Made by a program: the position numbers and the translations under genes. From Maricaulis sp. (GTDB lineage: Bacteria > Pseudomonadota > Alphaproteobacteria > Caulobacterales > Maricaulaceae), in assembly GCA_017643585.1 (NCBI GenBank), contig JAEPND010000006.1, positions 1 to 64,000 of the forward strand: a DNA stretch of 64,000 nt. The letters are read 5' to 3'. The notes below the pieces were generated by a model. The model saw only the letters and a program-made list of their open reading frames with translations. It ran no database searches and was not told where the DNA came from. This document shows positions 33,181 through 41,779 of this stretch, piece by piece; within the stretch, counting starts at the first letter, position 1, and each line of letters opens with the position of its first letter.

Positions 33181-33247
33181 CGCATAAAGTGCGCGCCATA
33201 TCCAGAGCGAATCTGCCCCCCATTCCGAAGCCGTTGAGGAGAGCCCC

Positions 33248-34639
33248 ATGAGCGATGCCGCTTTTGAAGACGAACTCCTTGCCGATACGTCCGGCCGTGT
33301 GAATACCGATCCGGAATTTGTCGCCGAACTGGTCGAGGCGATCCTGGAGCGGGATGCGGACCTGGTTCGTCGGCTGCTCACACCGCTGCATGAAGCCGAT
33401 ATCGCCGATGTCATCGAGCAATTATCCTCGGCCAAGCAGGAGGCGCTGGCCGAGCTGACGCCGGATATCTTTACCGGTGATGTGCTGGCCGAGCTGGAGC
33501 CGGACACGCGTGAAGCGGTGATGGAGCATCTTGATGCCTCTCACCTGGCCGCTGCGATTGTCGATCTGGACAGTGATGATGCCACCGAGGTTCTTGAAGA
33601 GCTTGACGAGGATGTGCGTGAAGCCGTCCTGGCCGAAGTTCCCGATGCGGATCGCGAGGCCGTCGAACAGAGCCTGGCCTTTGACGAGGAGACGGCCGGT
33701 CGCCTCATGCAGCGCGAATTTGTGGCAGCACCGGACTTCTGGACGGTTGGCCATGCGCTGGATCATATGCGCGACAGCGCCGAGGAGATGCCGGACAAGT
33801 TCTTCGACCTGTTTGTGGTCGATGCCGGTTTCCGTCCCGTGGGTGAGATCCCGGTCTGTCGCCTGCTGGGCGCGCCGCGCGACCTTCAACTCACCGAGAT
33901 CATGGAAAAGCCGCGCATTCTCGTTGCGCCGGAAACCGACCAGGAAGAGGTCGCCTATGTCTTCCACAAATACCACCTGGTCTCGACCCCGGTGGTGGAC
34001 GGGGCCGGGCGGCTGACCGGCATGCTGACGCTGGATGATATCGTCGATGTCATCCAGGAAGAGAACAAGGAAGACATGCTGGCCCTGGCCGGTGTGAATG
34101 ATGCGGGCCTGTCCGATACGGTCGTCCAGTCCGTGCGCTCGCGCGCGCCCTGGTTGCTGGTCAACCTGGCCACCGCGGTCCTGGCCTCCGGGGTGATTGC
34201 CCTGTTCGAGGGCGCTATCAATGAATATGTCGCCCTGGCCGTGCTGATGCCCATCGTGGCGTCGATGGGCGGTAATGCTGGAACGCAATCGCTCGCCGTC
34301 GCCGTTCGAGCCATCGCCGAACGCGATCTGACGGCGGCCAACTCCCTGCGCGTGATCTGGCGCGAGCTGGCCACGGGCACGCTTAACGGTCTTATTTTTG
34401 CCGTCGTGATGGGCTTGGTAACCATGCTCTGGTTCCAGGATTTGCAGCTAGCCGGCGTGATCGCGCTGGCCATGGTGCTCAATCTCGCTTGTGCGGGGTT
34501 GTCCGGCATTCTGATTCCCCTGGGGCTTGTGCGCGCCGGTGCAGACCCGGCCGTTGCCTCCTCTGTATTCGTGACCACGGTGACGGATGTGGTGGGATTT
34601 CTTGCATTCCTGGGGTTGGCGACACTCGTGCTTCTGTGA
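33248..34639 (+). CDS. mgtE: MgtE-family magnesium transporter
   Basis: 463-aa Mg2+ channel/transporter. The N-terminal MgtE superhelical domain (LLTPLHEADIADVIEQL, DVLAELEPDTREAVMEHL, RLMQREFV) is rich in acidic residues that sense Mg2+. Two CBS motifs follow (about 140-265, including MLTLDDIVDVIQEENKEDM), then five transmembrane helices with VLMPIVASMGGNAGTQSLAVAVRAI, the family's pore signature. The length is normal. ATG with GGAGAG upstream. A 61-bp copy of its beginning lies 3.9 kb upstream. The gene itself is intact. Confidence 0.95.
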   Translation: MSDAAFEDELLADTSGRVNTDPEFVAELVEAILERDADLVRRLLTPLHEADIADVIEQLSSAKQEALAELTPDIFTGDVLAELEPDTREAVMEHLDASHLAAAIVDLDSDDATEVLEELDEDVREAVLAEVPDADREAVEQSLAFDEETAGRLMQREFVAAPDFWTVGHALDHMRDSAEEMPDKFFDLFVVDAGFRPVGEIPVCRLLGAPRDLQLTEIMEKPRILVAPETDQEEVAYVFHKYHLVSTPVVDGAGRLTGMLTLDDIVDVIQEENKEDMLALAGVNDAGLSDTVVQSVRSRAPWLLVNLATAVLASGVIALFEGAINEYVALAVLMPIVASMGGNAGTQSLAVAVRAIAERDLTAANSLRVIWRELATGTLNGLIFAVVMGLVTMLWFQDLQLAGVIALAMVLNLACAGLSGILIPLGLVRAGADPAVASSVFVTTVTDVVGFLAFLGLATLVLL

Positions 34640-34667
34640 TGATATCCCGAGGGCTGGGGAGCTAAGG

Positions 34668-35627
34668 GTGGTAGAAAACGTGCGACAGAGTGTGCTTTCG
34701 CTTGCGTGTATGATGGCAGTGATCACTCCTGCGGCCTGGGCCGAGGGGGAGTGGCAACCTGCTGCGCGCCTGGACGCGCCCCGCGCCGGCCTGTCTGTGG
34801 TCGTGCTGGACGGACGCCTGTATGCGGCGGGTGGCGCCGGCCTTACGGACCCCCGGTCCGAATTTGAATCCTATGACCTCGAGTTTGACCGCTGGATGCC
34901 CGAACAGCCGCTGCCGCGCGGGCTGGAACGGTTCGGCATGGCAGTGGTCGGCGGACGGATCTATGCCGCCGGCGGGTATGCGCCCGGCGAGCTGGGTGTT
35001 GGCCCGTCTGCCTCGATGTGGTCCTGGGGCGCTGAACACGCCGTCTGGCAGAGCGAATCCGCCATGCCCGGCGCCAAGGCAGATTTCAGCCTGACCGAAG
35101 TGGGCGGACAGCTCTACGCCATTGGCGGCAATCGCGATGATGGCCAGATTTTTGTGTTCGATCCCGAAACCCGTGAATGGGACAGCCGGGATGCGCCTGA
35201 GGGCGTGACGCGCGCTGCCGCGGCCGCAGTCGCCCTGGATGATGAAATCCTGATCGTGGGCGGATTTTATGAAGGACGTCCGACAGCCCGGACCAATCTC
35301 TACAATCCCGAGACCGGCGAATGGCGGTCGGGGCCGGACCTGCCGTCACCGCGCAGCGGCGTTGCCATCGCCTTTGACGGCGACAGCGTCCATGTGTTCG
35401 GCGGCCAGGGTGGTACGGGCAATACCACGCTCGACGAGCATCTGGTGTGGACACCGGGCAGCGCGGACTGGCTGCCGTCCGAAGACCTGCCATCGCCTCG
35501 CACCAATGCCGCAGCGGCGATCCTGCAGGACGGGATCTATATCGTCGGCGGTGGTAGTGGAGGCGGGTTCTTTGCGCCGTTCACCGCGCTGGACGTCACG
35601 GATGTCTACCTGGAAAGCGAGGGCTGA
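34668..35627 (+). CDS. Secreted Kelch-repeat beta-propeller protein
   Basis: 319 aa with a signal peptide (VLSLACMMAVITPAAWAEG), so periplasmic or secreted. Six Kelch repeats are marked by the double glycine after a hydrophobic strand: RLYAAGGAG, RIYAAGGYA, QLYAIGGNR, EILIVGGFY, SVHVFGGQG and GIYIVGGGS. They should close into a six-bladed propeller. The GTG at 34668 has GGAG six bases upstream and starts just before the signal peptide; a longer frame overlapping mgtE is not needed. Similar proteins bind sialic acid or other ligands, but none can be assigned here. Confidence 0.85.
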   Translation: MVENVRQSVLSLACMMAVITPAAWAEGEWQPAARLDAPRAGLSVVVLDGRLYAAGGAGLTDPRSEFESYDLEFDRWMPEQPLPRGLERFGMAVVGGRIYAAGGYAPGELGVGPSASMWSWGAEHAVWQSESAMPGAKADFSLTEVGGQLYAIGGNRDDGQIFVFDPETREWDSRDAPEGVTRAAAAAVALDDEILIVGGFYEGRPTARTNLYNPETGEWRSGPDLPSPRSGVAIAFDGDSVHVFGGQGGTGNTTLDEHLVWTPGSADWLPSEDLPSPRTNAAAAILQDGIYIVGGGSGGGFFAPFTALDVTDVYLESEG

Positions 35628-35694
35628 CGCGCTCGCGGCGCCGGACTTGCAGTAGGGGCCAGGACCCCTGTGTGCCGTGTCAGAATTGAACAAG

Positions 35695-38073
35695 ATGAAA
35701 CCGCAACTCAAATCCTCCGCTGCTGCCCGCGCTCTCATCAAGCGGTTCGAGCCGTTCAATGGAACGTCCGTTCGGGCTGCAGACGGGCGCTGGGTGATTG
35801 GCTATGGCCACCGCGCTGCTGCCAAGCCGGGTGCCGAGGTGACGCCGGAAGAAGCGGACCTCCTGCTGATCTATGACGTGCTCAATGCCGAAACGGCGAT
35901 TGATGATGTCGTCAACACACCTCTGAAAACACCGCAACGTGATGCCCTTGTCTCCTTCGTGCACGACATCGGCGGGGATGCCTTCAAGCGGTCTGACGTG
36001 GCGCGATACCTGTTCGAGGGGCGGGCGATGGCCGCCGGTGAGGCATTGGCCATATACGGTGATACGCAGCTGGACCGGCGCGAGGCCGAGAATGCGCTAT
36101 TCATGACGGCGTTTGCGCCGCCGGCATCCAAGCGCGCCGAAGAGCGCGAGCAATCCACGGTCGAGCTGGTCATCAAGGTCGAGCATCCCGATCAGGACGT
36201 GGTCGAAACACCGGCCCGGGAGCCTGCGCTTGCCGAGACGTCGGGCGATGATGCACTGCCACCGCCGCCATCGGCGCGGGATATTGCGGCCCGGCGCGCG
36301 GCCGAGGACGAGATTTCGCGCATTCTGGTCGCTGTTGGCGAAATGCCGCTCGAGGCGCTGCAGCCTGAACTCGACACGGCCCCGGAGCCGGTTGAAGCGA
36401 CCCCGCCGGTTATGCCCGGTGCCGAGCATGATCCTTCAGCCTCGGACGATACACCGGACATCATCGCGGAGATCGAGGTCGTTGAAGCCCTGGTCGAGTC
36501 GGAGCCTGCATCTGATCCGGCTGCTGACGATACGCCGGATGATACACCAAGCAGCGAAACTGATACCGCTGTCGAGGTGGTGGGCGATCGGTCAGACGAC
36601 GACAGCGCTGCGGCTAAACCGGTTAGCGAGGAGCAGGCGCCAGCCGAGGGCTATGACCGGTCCGCAGACGTATCCTTTGACCTGCCTAGCACTGGCGCGC
36701 GTCGCCTTGTCTTCGACAGCTATGGCAGTTCGCCGCTCACTGCCCTGATGCCGTCGTCGCGCGTCACCTCGATGCCAGATCCGACCCCTGCGCCCGATGC
36801 GCAGGATGAGGCTGACGAGCCGACCGCTGACAGTCCCGCTGCCAGCATTCCTCTCAGCGCTGTGCAGGATGCCGTGGACACGGATCCGGTCGACGAGGCA
36901 GTGCATGCTTTTGATGTACCGGCTGAAGTGAGCGAGGACGCAGTGGCACAGACCGAAGAGGCGGACGGGTCTGACCCGGCCGCGGCCCAGGTCATCGCCC
37001 GCATGTCCCAGGAAATCGCCGCCCAGGTCGAGCCTGTCGAACAACAACGCGGTCGTGCGAGTGTTCACAGCTATGATGAAAGCCTGCCGGAGGGCGCAAC
37101 GCTCGGATTTGTCATTGCCGGCGAGCTGGCTGCGCATTTCGATGATGAGCCGGACCTTGATGCTGCCACAGATGCCGCCCTCGAGGCCGAGGCGCCGGAG
37201 TCGACGGACGTTGACCCCAATGTCGAGCAGGAATTTGCCCGCCTGGCCGAAGTGATGACGGAGGAGGAAGCGTCCACCGAGCCAGAAACTGCGCTGGAGG
37301 AAGCCCCTGCGACCGAGCTTGAGGCGGTCGCTGAGACAGAGGCCACGCCGGAGAAGGACGATGAGCCACGCTTCATCGCCCCGGCCGAGAGCGCCGACAT
37401 CAGCGCCGAGGACACGTCCACACAGGATGAGCTGGAAGAGGGCGTGGAGCCGCTCGTCGAAGCCGTCGCGGAGCAAGAGGATGCGCCTACCGCGGGTGCA
37501 GATGAGCCATCCCAGCCTGAAACGGGTGAGGTCGAAGCTGCCGAGCCGGTGGCTGAAACGGCGGATACGCCGGATACGATTGTGGCCCAGGTCCATGATG
37601 TGGTCGAACAGGCGATCGCCGTTGCCGGTCAGGACTCTCCGCCGCCGCACCCGTCTTTCGAGGCGGCTGAAGCCAGCGGAGCTGTTGGCGAGATCGGCGC
37701 GGACGAAACGCTGAGCCGTGCACCGGTTCATATCGAGGATGAGCTGGTGGACTCGCGAGAGGTCGCTGAACTCGATGATGATTTTTCACCGGCGGACCTG
37801 GCGGGCGAGGATGATCTCTACACCGATACCCGCACCATCGAGCCACACAAGGATCGCAGCGCAGGCTGGTTCATCCTGGTCCTGCTGGCCGGACTGACCC
37901 TGTCGGTCTATGGCGGGCTTTTCACCTATCTGGAATGGGACCGGGTCTGGGGCGCGCGTGAGTTGACCTCCGGGGCCTGGGCGCTGATCGCTGGTAGCTT
38001 CTTCTCGGTCATGGCGCTCTGGCAGCTCCTTTCCATCTGGGCGGAGAAGCGGAAAGAAAAAGCCCCGATTTAG
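35695..38073 (+). CDS. spmX: SpmX-like polar muramidase-fold membrane protein with very long acidic linker
   Basis: Three-part layout. Residues 1-140 are a GH24 phage-lysozyme-like domain ([35 protein letters not shown]), with glutamate in RFEPF at the catalytic position. About 570 residues of Asp/Glu/Ala/Pro-rich disordered sequence follow. Two C-terminal helices ([19 protein letters not shown] and [21 protein letters not shown]) anchor it. Caulobacter SpmX has this architecture and recruits DivJ to the stalked pole. Here the linker is much longer (about 790 aa in all). The ATG at 35695 puts the glutamate at residue 19; a GTG at 35677 is an alternative. Neither has a good ribosome-binding site. 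Orthology is inferred from architecture. Confidence 0.8.
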   Translation: MKPQLKSSAAARALIKRFEPFNGTSVRAADGRWVIGYGHRAAAKPGAEVTPEEADLLLIYDVLNAETAIDDVVNTPLKTPQRDALVSFVHDIGGDAFKRSDVARYLFEGRAMAAGEALAIYGDTQLDRREAENALFMTAFAPPASKRAEEREQSTVELVIKVEHPDQDVVETPAREPALAETSGDDALPPPPSARDIAARRAAEDEISRILVAVGEMPLEALQPELDTAPEPVEATPPVMPGAEHDPSASDDTPDIIAEIEVVEALVESEPASDPAADDTPDDTPSSETDTAVEVVGDRSDDDSAAAKPVSEEQAPAEGYDRSADVSFDLPSTGARRLVFDSYGSSPLTALMPSSRVTSMPDPTPAPDAQDEADEPTADSPAASIPLSAVQDAVDTDPVDEAVHAFDVPAEVSEDAVAQTEEADGSDPAAAQVIARMSQEIAAQVEPVEQQRGRASVHSYDESLPEGATLGFVIAGELAAHFDDEPDLDAATDAALEAEAPESTDVDPNVEQEFARLAEVMTEEEASTEPETALEEAPATELEAVAETEATPEKDDEPRFIAPAESADISAEDTSTQDELEEGVEPLVEAVAEQEDAPTAGADEPSQPETGEVEAAEPVAETADTPDTIVAQVHDVVEQAIAVAGQDSPPPHPSFEAAEASGAVGEIGADETLSRAPVHIEDELVDSREVAELDDDFSPADLAGEDDLYTDTRTIEPHKDRSAGWFILVLLAGLTLSVYGGLFTYLEWDRVWGARELTSGAWALIAGSFFSVMALWQLLSIWAEKRKEKAPI

Positions 38074-38150
38074 CGCTAACGCAGCAGCTCTTTCCGCTTG
38101 CGGCCGTCTTGCCGCTTGACCCATGCCGCGCGCGTGATACATCGCGCGGC

Positions 38151-39323
38151 ATGATACCGAACCAATATCCCTCCCTCGACTTCAATCTCGGTGAAACTGC
38201 GGACATGATCCGCGACACCGTTCGTTCCTTTGCAGCCGACGAGATCGCGCCGCGTGCGGCCGAGATCGACGAGAGCGATGTCTTCCCGCCGGATCTCTGG
38301 CAGAAAATGGGTGAGCTCGGCCTTCTGGGCATTACCGTGTCAGAAGAAGACGGTGGCTCGGGCCTTGGATATCTGGAACATGTGATCGCCATGGAAGAAA
38401 TCAGCCGGGCCTCGGCCTCGGTCGGCCTGTCCTATGGCGCGCATTCCAATCTCTGCGTGAACCAGATCCGTCGCTGGGCGACGCCGGAGCAAAAGGCGAA
38501 ATACCTGCCCAAGCTGATGTCCGGTGAACATGTCGGTGCGCTGGCCATGTCCGAACCGGGCGCCGGTTCCGATGTTGTCGGCATGCGCCTGAAAGCGGAA
38601 AAGCGCGGCGATCGCTACGTGCTCAACGGTTCGAAGATGTGGATCACCAATGCGCCGGCTGCGGATACGCTGGTGGTTTATGCCAAGACCGATATGGATG
38701 CCCATTCCCGAGGCATCACGGCCTTCCTGATCGAGAAGGGTTTCAAAGGCTTCTCGGTCGCCCAGAAGCTCGACAAGCTGGGTATGCGCGGCTCGGAAAC
38801 CGGTGAGTTGGTCTTCGAGGACTGCGAAGTCCCGGAAGAAAACATCATGGGCCCGCTCAATGGCGGTGTGAAAGTCCTGATGTCCGGCCTCGATTACGAG
38901 CGTGCAGTCCTGGCGTCCGGCCCGGTGGGTATCATGCAGTCCTGCATGGATGTTGTGATGCCGTACATTCGCGAGCGTCAGCAGTTCGGCAAGTCCATTG
39001 GCGAGTTTCAGCTGGTCCAGGGCAAGGTCGCGGACATGTATGTGCGCATGAACGCCACACGCGCCTATGTCTATGCCGTCGCCCAGGCCTGTGACCGCGG
39101 CGAGACCACCCGCAAGGACGCTGCAGGTGCCATTCTCTACGCGGCTGAAAACGCAACCCAGATGGCGCTGGACGCGATCCAGCTGCTGGGTGGCAATGGC
39201 TATATCAATGAATACCCGACCGGCCGCCTGCTGCGGGACGCCAAACTTTATGAGATCGGCGCCGGCACGTCGGAAATCCGCCGCTGGCTGATCGGCCGCG
39301 AACTGTTCGGCGAAACCGCCTGA
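38151..39323 (+). CDS. ivd: Isovaleryl-CoA dehydrogenase
   Basis: FAD-dependent acyl-CoA dehydrogenase, 390 aa, converting isovaleryl-CoA to 3-methylcrotonyl-CoA in leucine breakdown. Family marks are [58 protein letters not shown] and the C-terminal [14 protein letters not shown]...[10 protein letters not shown]. The catalytic glutamate of isovaleryl-CoA dehydrogenases lies in [10 protein letters not shown], which separates them from short-chain enzymes whose base is near the C-terminus. The ATG at 38151 begins the conserved PSLDFNLGE. Genes for the next steps lie at 44,502, 48,232 and 49,897. Confidence 0.92.
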   Translation: MIPNQYPSLDFNLGETADMIRDTVRSFAADEIAPRAAEIDESDVFPPDLWQKMGELGLLGITVSEEDGGSGLGYLEHVIAMEEISRASASVGLSYGAHSNLCVNQIRRWATPEQKAKYLPKLMSGEHVGALAMSEPGAGSDVVGMRLKAEKRGDRYVLNGSKMWITNAPAADTLVVYAKTDMDAHSRGITAFLIEKGFKGFSVAQKLDKLGMRGSETGELVFEDCEVPEENIMGPLNGGVKVLMSGLDYERAVLASGPVGIMQSCMDVVMPYIRERQQFGKSIGEFQLVQGKVADMYVRMNATRAYVYAVAQACDRGETTRKDAAGAILYAAENATQMALDAIQLLGGNGYINEYPTGRLLRDAKLYEIGAGTSEIRRWLIGRELFGETA

Positions 39324-39350
39324 TCTGATCAATCGTCTGATGACGAACGC

Positions 39351-39389
39351 TCCCGGCTTGGATATCGTTTGCGTATCCAGCCCGGGAGT
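39351..39389 (+). promoter_or_regulatory. Long hairpin carrying the ribosome-binding site of the next gene
   Basis: CTCCCGGCTTGGATA (39351-39365) pairs with TATCCAGCCCGGGAG (39375-39389) with two mismatches. The GGGAG at its 3' end is the ribosome-binding site of the ATG at 39395. It may act as attenuator or end of the ivd mRNA, or as a switch on translation; only weak T residues follow. Confidence 0.5.
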
Positions 39390-39394
39390 TCTCC

Positions 39395-39904
39395 ATGATC
39401 AACCAGTCCCTGACCGCGCTTTCCAGCCTGGCGCTGCTGTGCGCCTGTGCTTCTGCGCAAAAACCGTCGGCGGCGGGTCAGATGGATATTCTGTCTGCCC
39501 AAGACACGCTGGAGGTCTGTCTCAATCGCACCTCAAATGCAGGTCCCGCCGAACAGCAAACCTGTATCGGTGAATATTCCCAGGCCTGCATGACGCTCCG
39601 TCCTGACGGGGAAACCACCGTCGGAATGGTCCAGTGCACGACCGAGGAGCTGGAAGCCTGGGATGTTGTGCTCAATGCCAGCTATATCAGTCTGCGCCAG
39701 CGTCATGAGGGCATGATGGCGGCCGATGCCTTGCTGGATGCGCAACGCGCCTGGATTACCTTCCGCGATGCAGACTGCCTGGCCGAGCGTGCCGTGTTTG
39801 ATGGCGGAACCATTGCCCAGATCATTCATGCCAGCTGTCAGATGGACCATACCGCCCGACGGGCGCTGGTTCTGAGAGGGCGCCTCGACGACCTGCCGAA
39901 CTGA
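39395..39904 (+). CDS. LprI-like (DUF1311) secreted protein, possible lipoprotein
   Basis: 169 aa. The C-terminal half matches the DUF1311/LprI pattern: an early cysteine region, LNASYISLRQRH, LLDAQRAWITFRDADCLAE, then GGTIAQIIHASCQMDHTARRALVLRGRL. LprI-type proteins are linked to lysozyme inhibition. A signal sequence MINQSLTALSSLALLCAC ends in cysteines that could be a lipobox, though LCAC is atypical. A possible functional tie to the muramidase-like gene two places upstream is speculative. The ATG has GGGAG six bases upstream, inside a hairpin. Confidence 0.8.
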   Translation: MINQSLTALSSLALLCACASAQKPSAAGQMDILSAQDTLEVCLNRTSNAGPAEQQTCIGEYSQACMTLRPDGETTVGMVQCTTEELEAWDVVLNASYISLRQRHEGMMAADALLDAQRAWITFRDADCLAERAVFDGGTIAQIIHASCQMDHTARRALVLRGRLDDLPN

Positions 39905-39920
39905 TCGGCGTCGCGACGCG

Positions 39921-41666
39921 TTACATCATGGGAAGCGGCAGGTGGAGCTTGCGGCGCATGGTTTCGGAAATGCCCGTCAGCATGCCCTGGGCGGCCTCGT
40001 AACCGGCCTCGACGGATTCGTCGTAGCGCTCCCAGTCGCGCATATCCACACGGGTTTCGGGAAGGATGAGCAGGTCGGCTGCACTGCGTCCGATATCCCG
40101 GTGATCGGCAACGCCGACCGTGGCTGCGCGCATCAGCAGTGAGGCGATCGGGGGCGGGGATTTCAGGCCATTATCCTTGACCCAGCAGAGAAAGCCGGGC
40201 GGATCGATGAAATCGGCCGGATTGAGCCCCTGGGCGCGTGTGACATCCACGCCGACCACGGCACCGCGATGGAAGGCCCGCATCTGCTGGGCCGGGAAAT
40301 TGGTGAAGACGGCACCATCGACCAGGATCTGGCCATTGTGCACAACCGGCGGCAACAGGCCTGGGATGGCGATCGAGGCGCGCAGTGCGTCCCTCAGCCG
40401 TCCGTCGCGGTGCACATAGGGCCGGCCATTGGCCAGGTTCGAGGACAGGCAGAAGAAGGGGCGTTTGAGATCGGCGATCTCGACATCTCCGAAATGATGT
40501 TTCAGGCGCTCATCCACCTTTTCGCCCTTGACCAGCGACACCACTGGCAGGGCCCAGTCATCCAGCGGGTGGCTGTCGACAAAGGCTTCGCGGACGCGCG
40601 CTTCCAGCTCGTCATCGCTCCATTCCAGACCAATGCCCGCGGCGATGATCGCCCCCATGGAGGCACCGCCGACAAAATCGATCGGCATGCCCGCCTCACG
40701 CAGGGCGCGGATCGCCCCGATATGGGCGTAGGCGCGGGCGCCGCCCCCGGACACAATCAGGCCTACCGACTTTCCGGCGATCGTGCGGGCCAGCCTGTCG
40801 GCGTCCGCGCGGGCATGATCCTGGCGCCAGTGGAAGATGCGTGCCGCTTCGGCCGCTTCGATCCATTCCTGCGGTCGGGCGGCCTGTCTGATCCCGCCCA
40901 GGTGCAGCAGAACCACATCGAGCAGTTTCAGCTTGGCGGCAGGAGAGGGGTCGTCCGGCAGGAGCGGGCTGGACGGCCGGGCATCGGCCCGTGCGAACAC
41001 CCACATGCGATCGGCCCGGCCCATGGCGCGGCGGGCCCAGGACGGGTTGGCGAGGCGCGCGGTCAGCAGGACGATGTCATGCTCGGCCTCGATGGCGTCC
41101 AGCTTCTGCCCGCTCCATTCAGAGCAGGCCTCATCGCCGATATAACAACTCAGTCCCAGGCGTTTCAGCGCGTCGCGGAGCTCGTTGGCACGATAATCCA
41201 GATCAATCGTCGGCGAGGTCGAGACCATCGCGAAGACCTTGGGCTCTGACCCGGTCGAGCGATCCGAGCTGCGCAGCCGCGCCAGCATCATGCGGGCAAG
41301 CTCGCGCATTAGGCTGGCATGTTTGCGGGTCAGGCGTTCAAAACTGGCCTTGGGCAAGCGCACCAGCTCACTGTCGCGCAGGGCATAGACGCTGGCGCTG
41401 TGAGGAGTTTCGTCCAAGAGGGACATCTCGCCCACCGGCTCGCCGGCGCGGATATAGCCGATCAGGTCCGGCCGACCGAGCGCGCCGTTTCGAAACGCGG
41501 CCAGCGCACCGGAACGCACCAGATAGAAGGCGTCCGCATCATCGCCCTCGCGAAACAGCATCTGCCCAGCCGGCAGGCAAAACCATTCAACCTCATGCTC
41601 GACCGCGTCCAGCGCAGTCTTCTCGACACGATTGAGGAAGGGCAGGAATGAGAGATTTAACGGCAT
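39921..41666 (-). CDS. Patatin-like phospholipase with N-terminal cyclic-nucleotide-binding domain (NTE family)
   Basis: 581 aa. Residues 10-125 form a cNMP-binding/Crp-like fold (AGQMLFREGDDADAFYLVRSGALAAF, GEMSLLDETPHSASVYAL). The patatin lipase domain begins near 300 with the oxyanion motif SGGGARAYAHIGAIRAL, the serine nucleophile in GGASMGAI, and the aspartate in LVDGAVFTNFP. Such enzymes hydrolyse phospholipids at the membrane and may be gated by a ligand. The ATG at 41666 has no strong ribosome-binding site. It lies 113 bases downstream of, and on the same strand as, the possible TIR-like/Sel1 gene, so the two may share a transcript. Confidence 0.92.
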   Translation of the reverse strand: MPLNLSFLPFLNRVEKTALDAVEHEVEWFCLPAGQMLFREGDDADAFYLVRSGALAAFRNGALGRPDLIGYIRAGEPVGEMSLLDETPHSASVYALRDSELVRLPKASFERLTRKHASLMRELARMMLARLRSSDRSTGSEPKVFAMVSTSPTIDLDYRANELRDALKRLGLSCYIGDEACSEWSGQKLDAIEAEHDIVLLTARLANPSWARRAMGRADRMWVFARADARPSSPLLPDDPSPAAKLKLLDVVLLHLGGIRQAARPQEWIEAAEAARIFHWRQDHARADADRLARTIAGKSVGLIVSGGGARAYAHIGAIRALREAGMPIDFVGGASMGAIIAAGIGLEWSDDELEARVREAFVDSHPLDDWALPVVSLVKGEKVDERLKHHFGDVEIADLKRPFFCLSSNLANGRPYVHRDGRLRDALRASIAIPGLLPPVVHNGQILVDGAVFTNFPAQQMRAFHRGAVVGVDVTRAQGLNPADFIDPPGFLCWVKDNGLKSPPPIASLLMRAATVGVADHRDIGRSAADLLILPETRVDMRDWERYDESVEAGYEAAQGMLTGISETMRRKLHLPLPMM

Positions 41667-41779
41667 GAATGACGCGAACCATTTGATTGCACGCCAACAT
41701 TAGGCCGGTTCGCGAGTTGGGAGAAGGGGGAAGAGACGTGAGACAAGCCCGGTCGGTCTCGCCACTACTGAAGAAGGCG

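Noticed and set aside
33133-33247. Mg2+-sensing M-box riboswitch before mgtE
   Set aside because: The leader is too short and holds one simple hairpin, not the conserved long M-box structure.
36592-37731. 379-aa open frame on the minus strand across the SpmX-like gene
   Set aside because: It mirrors the repetitive acidic linker codons of the real gene, has arginine/leucine-rich low-complexity content and no domain or ribosome-binding site.
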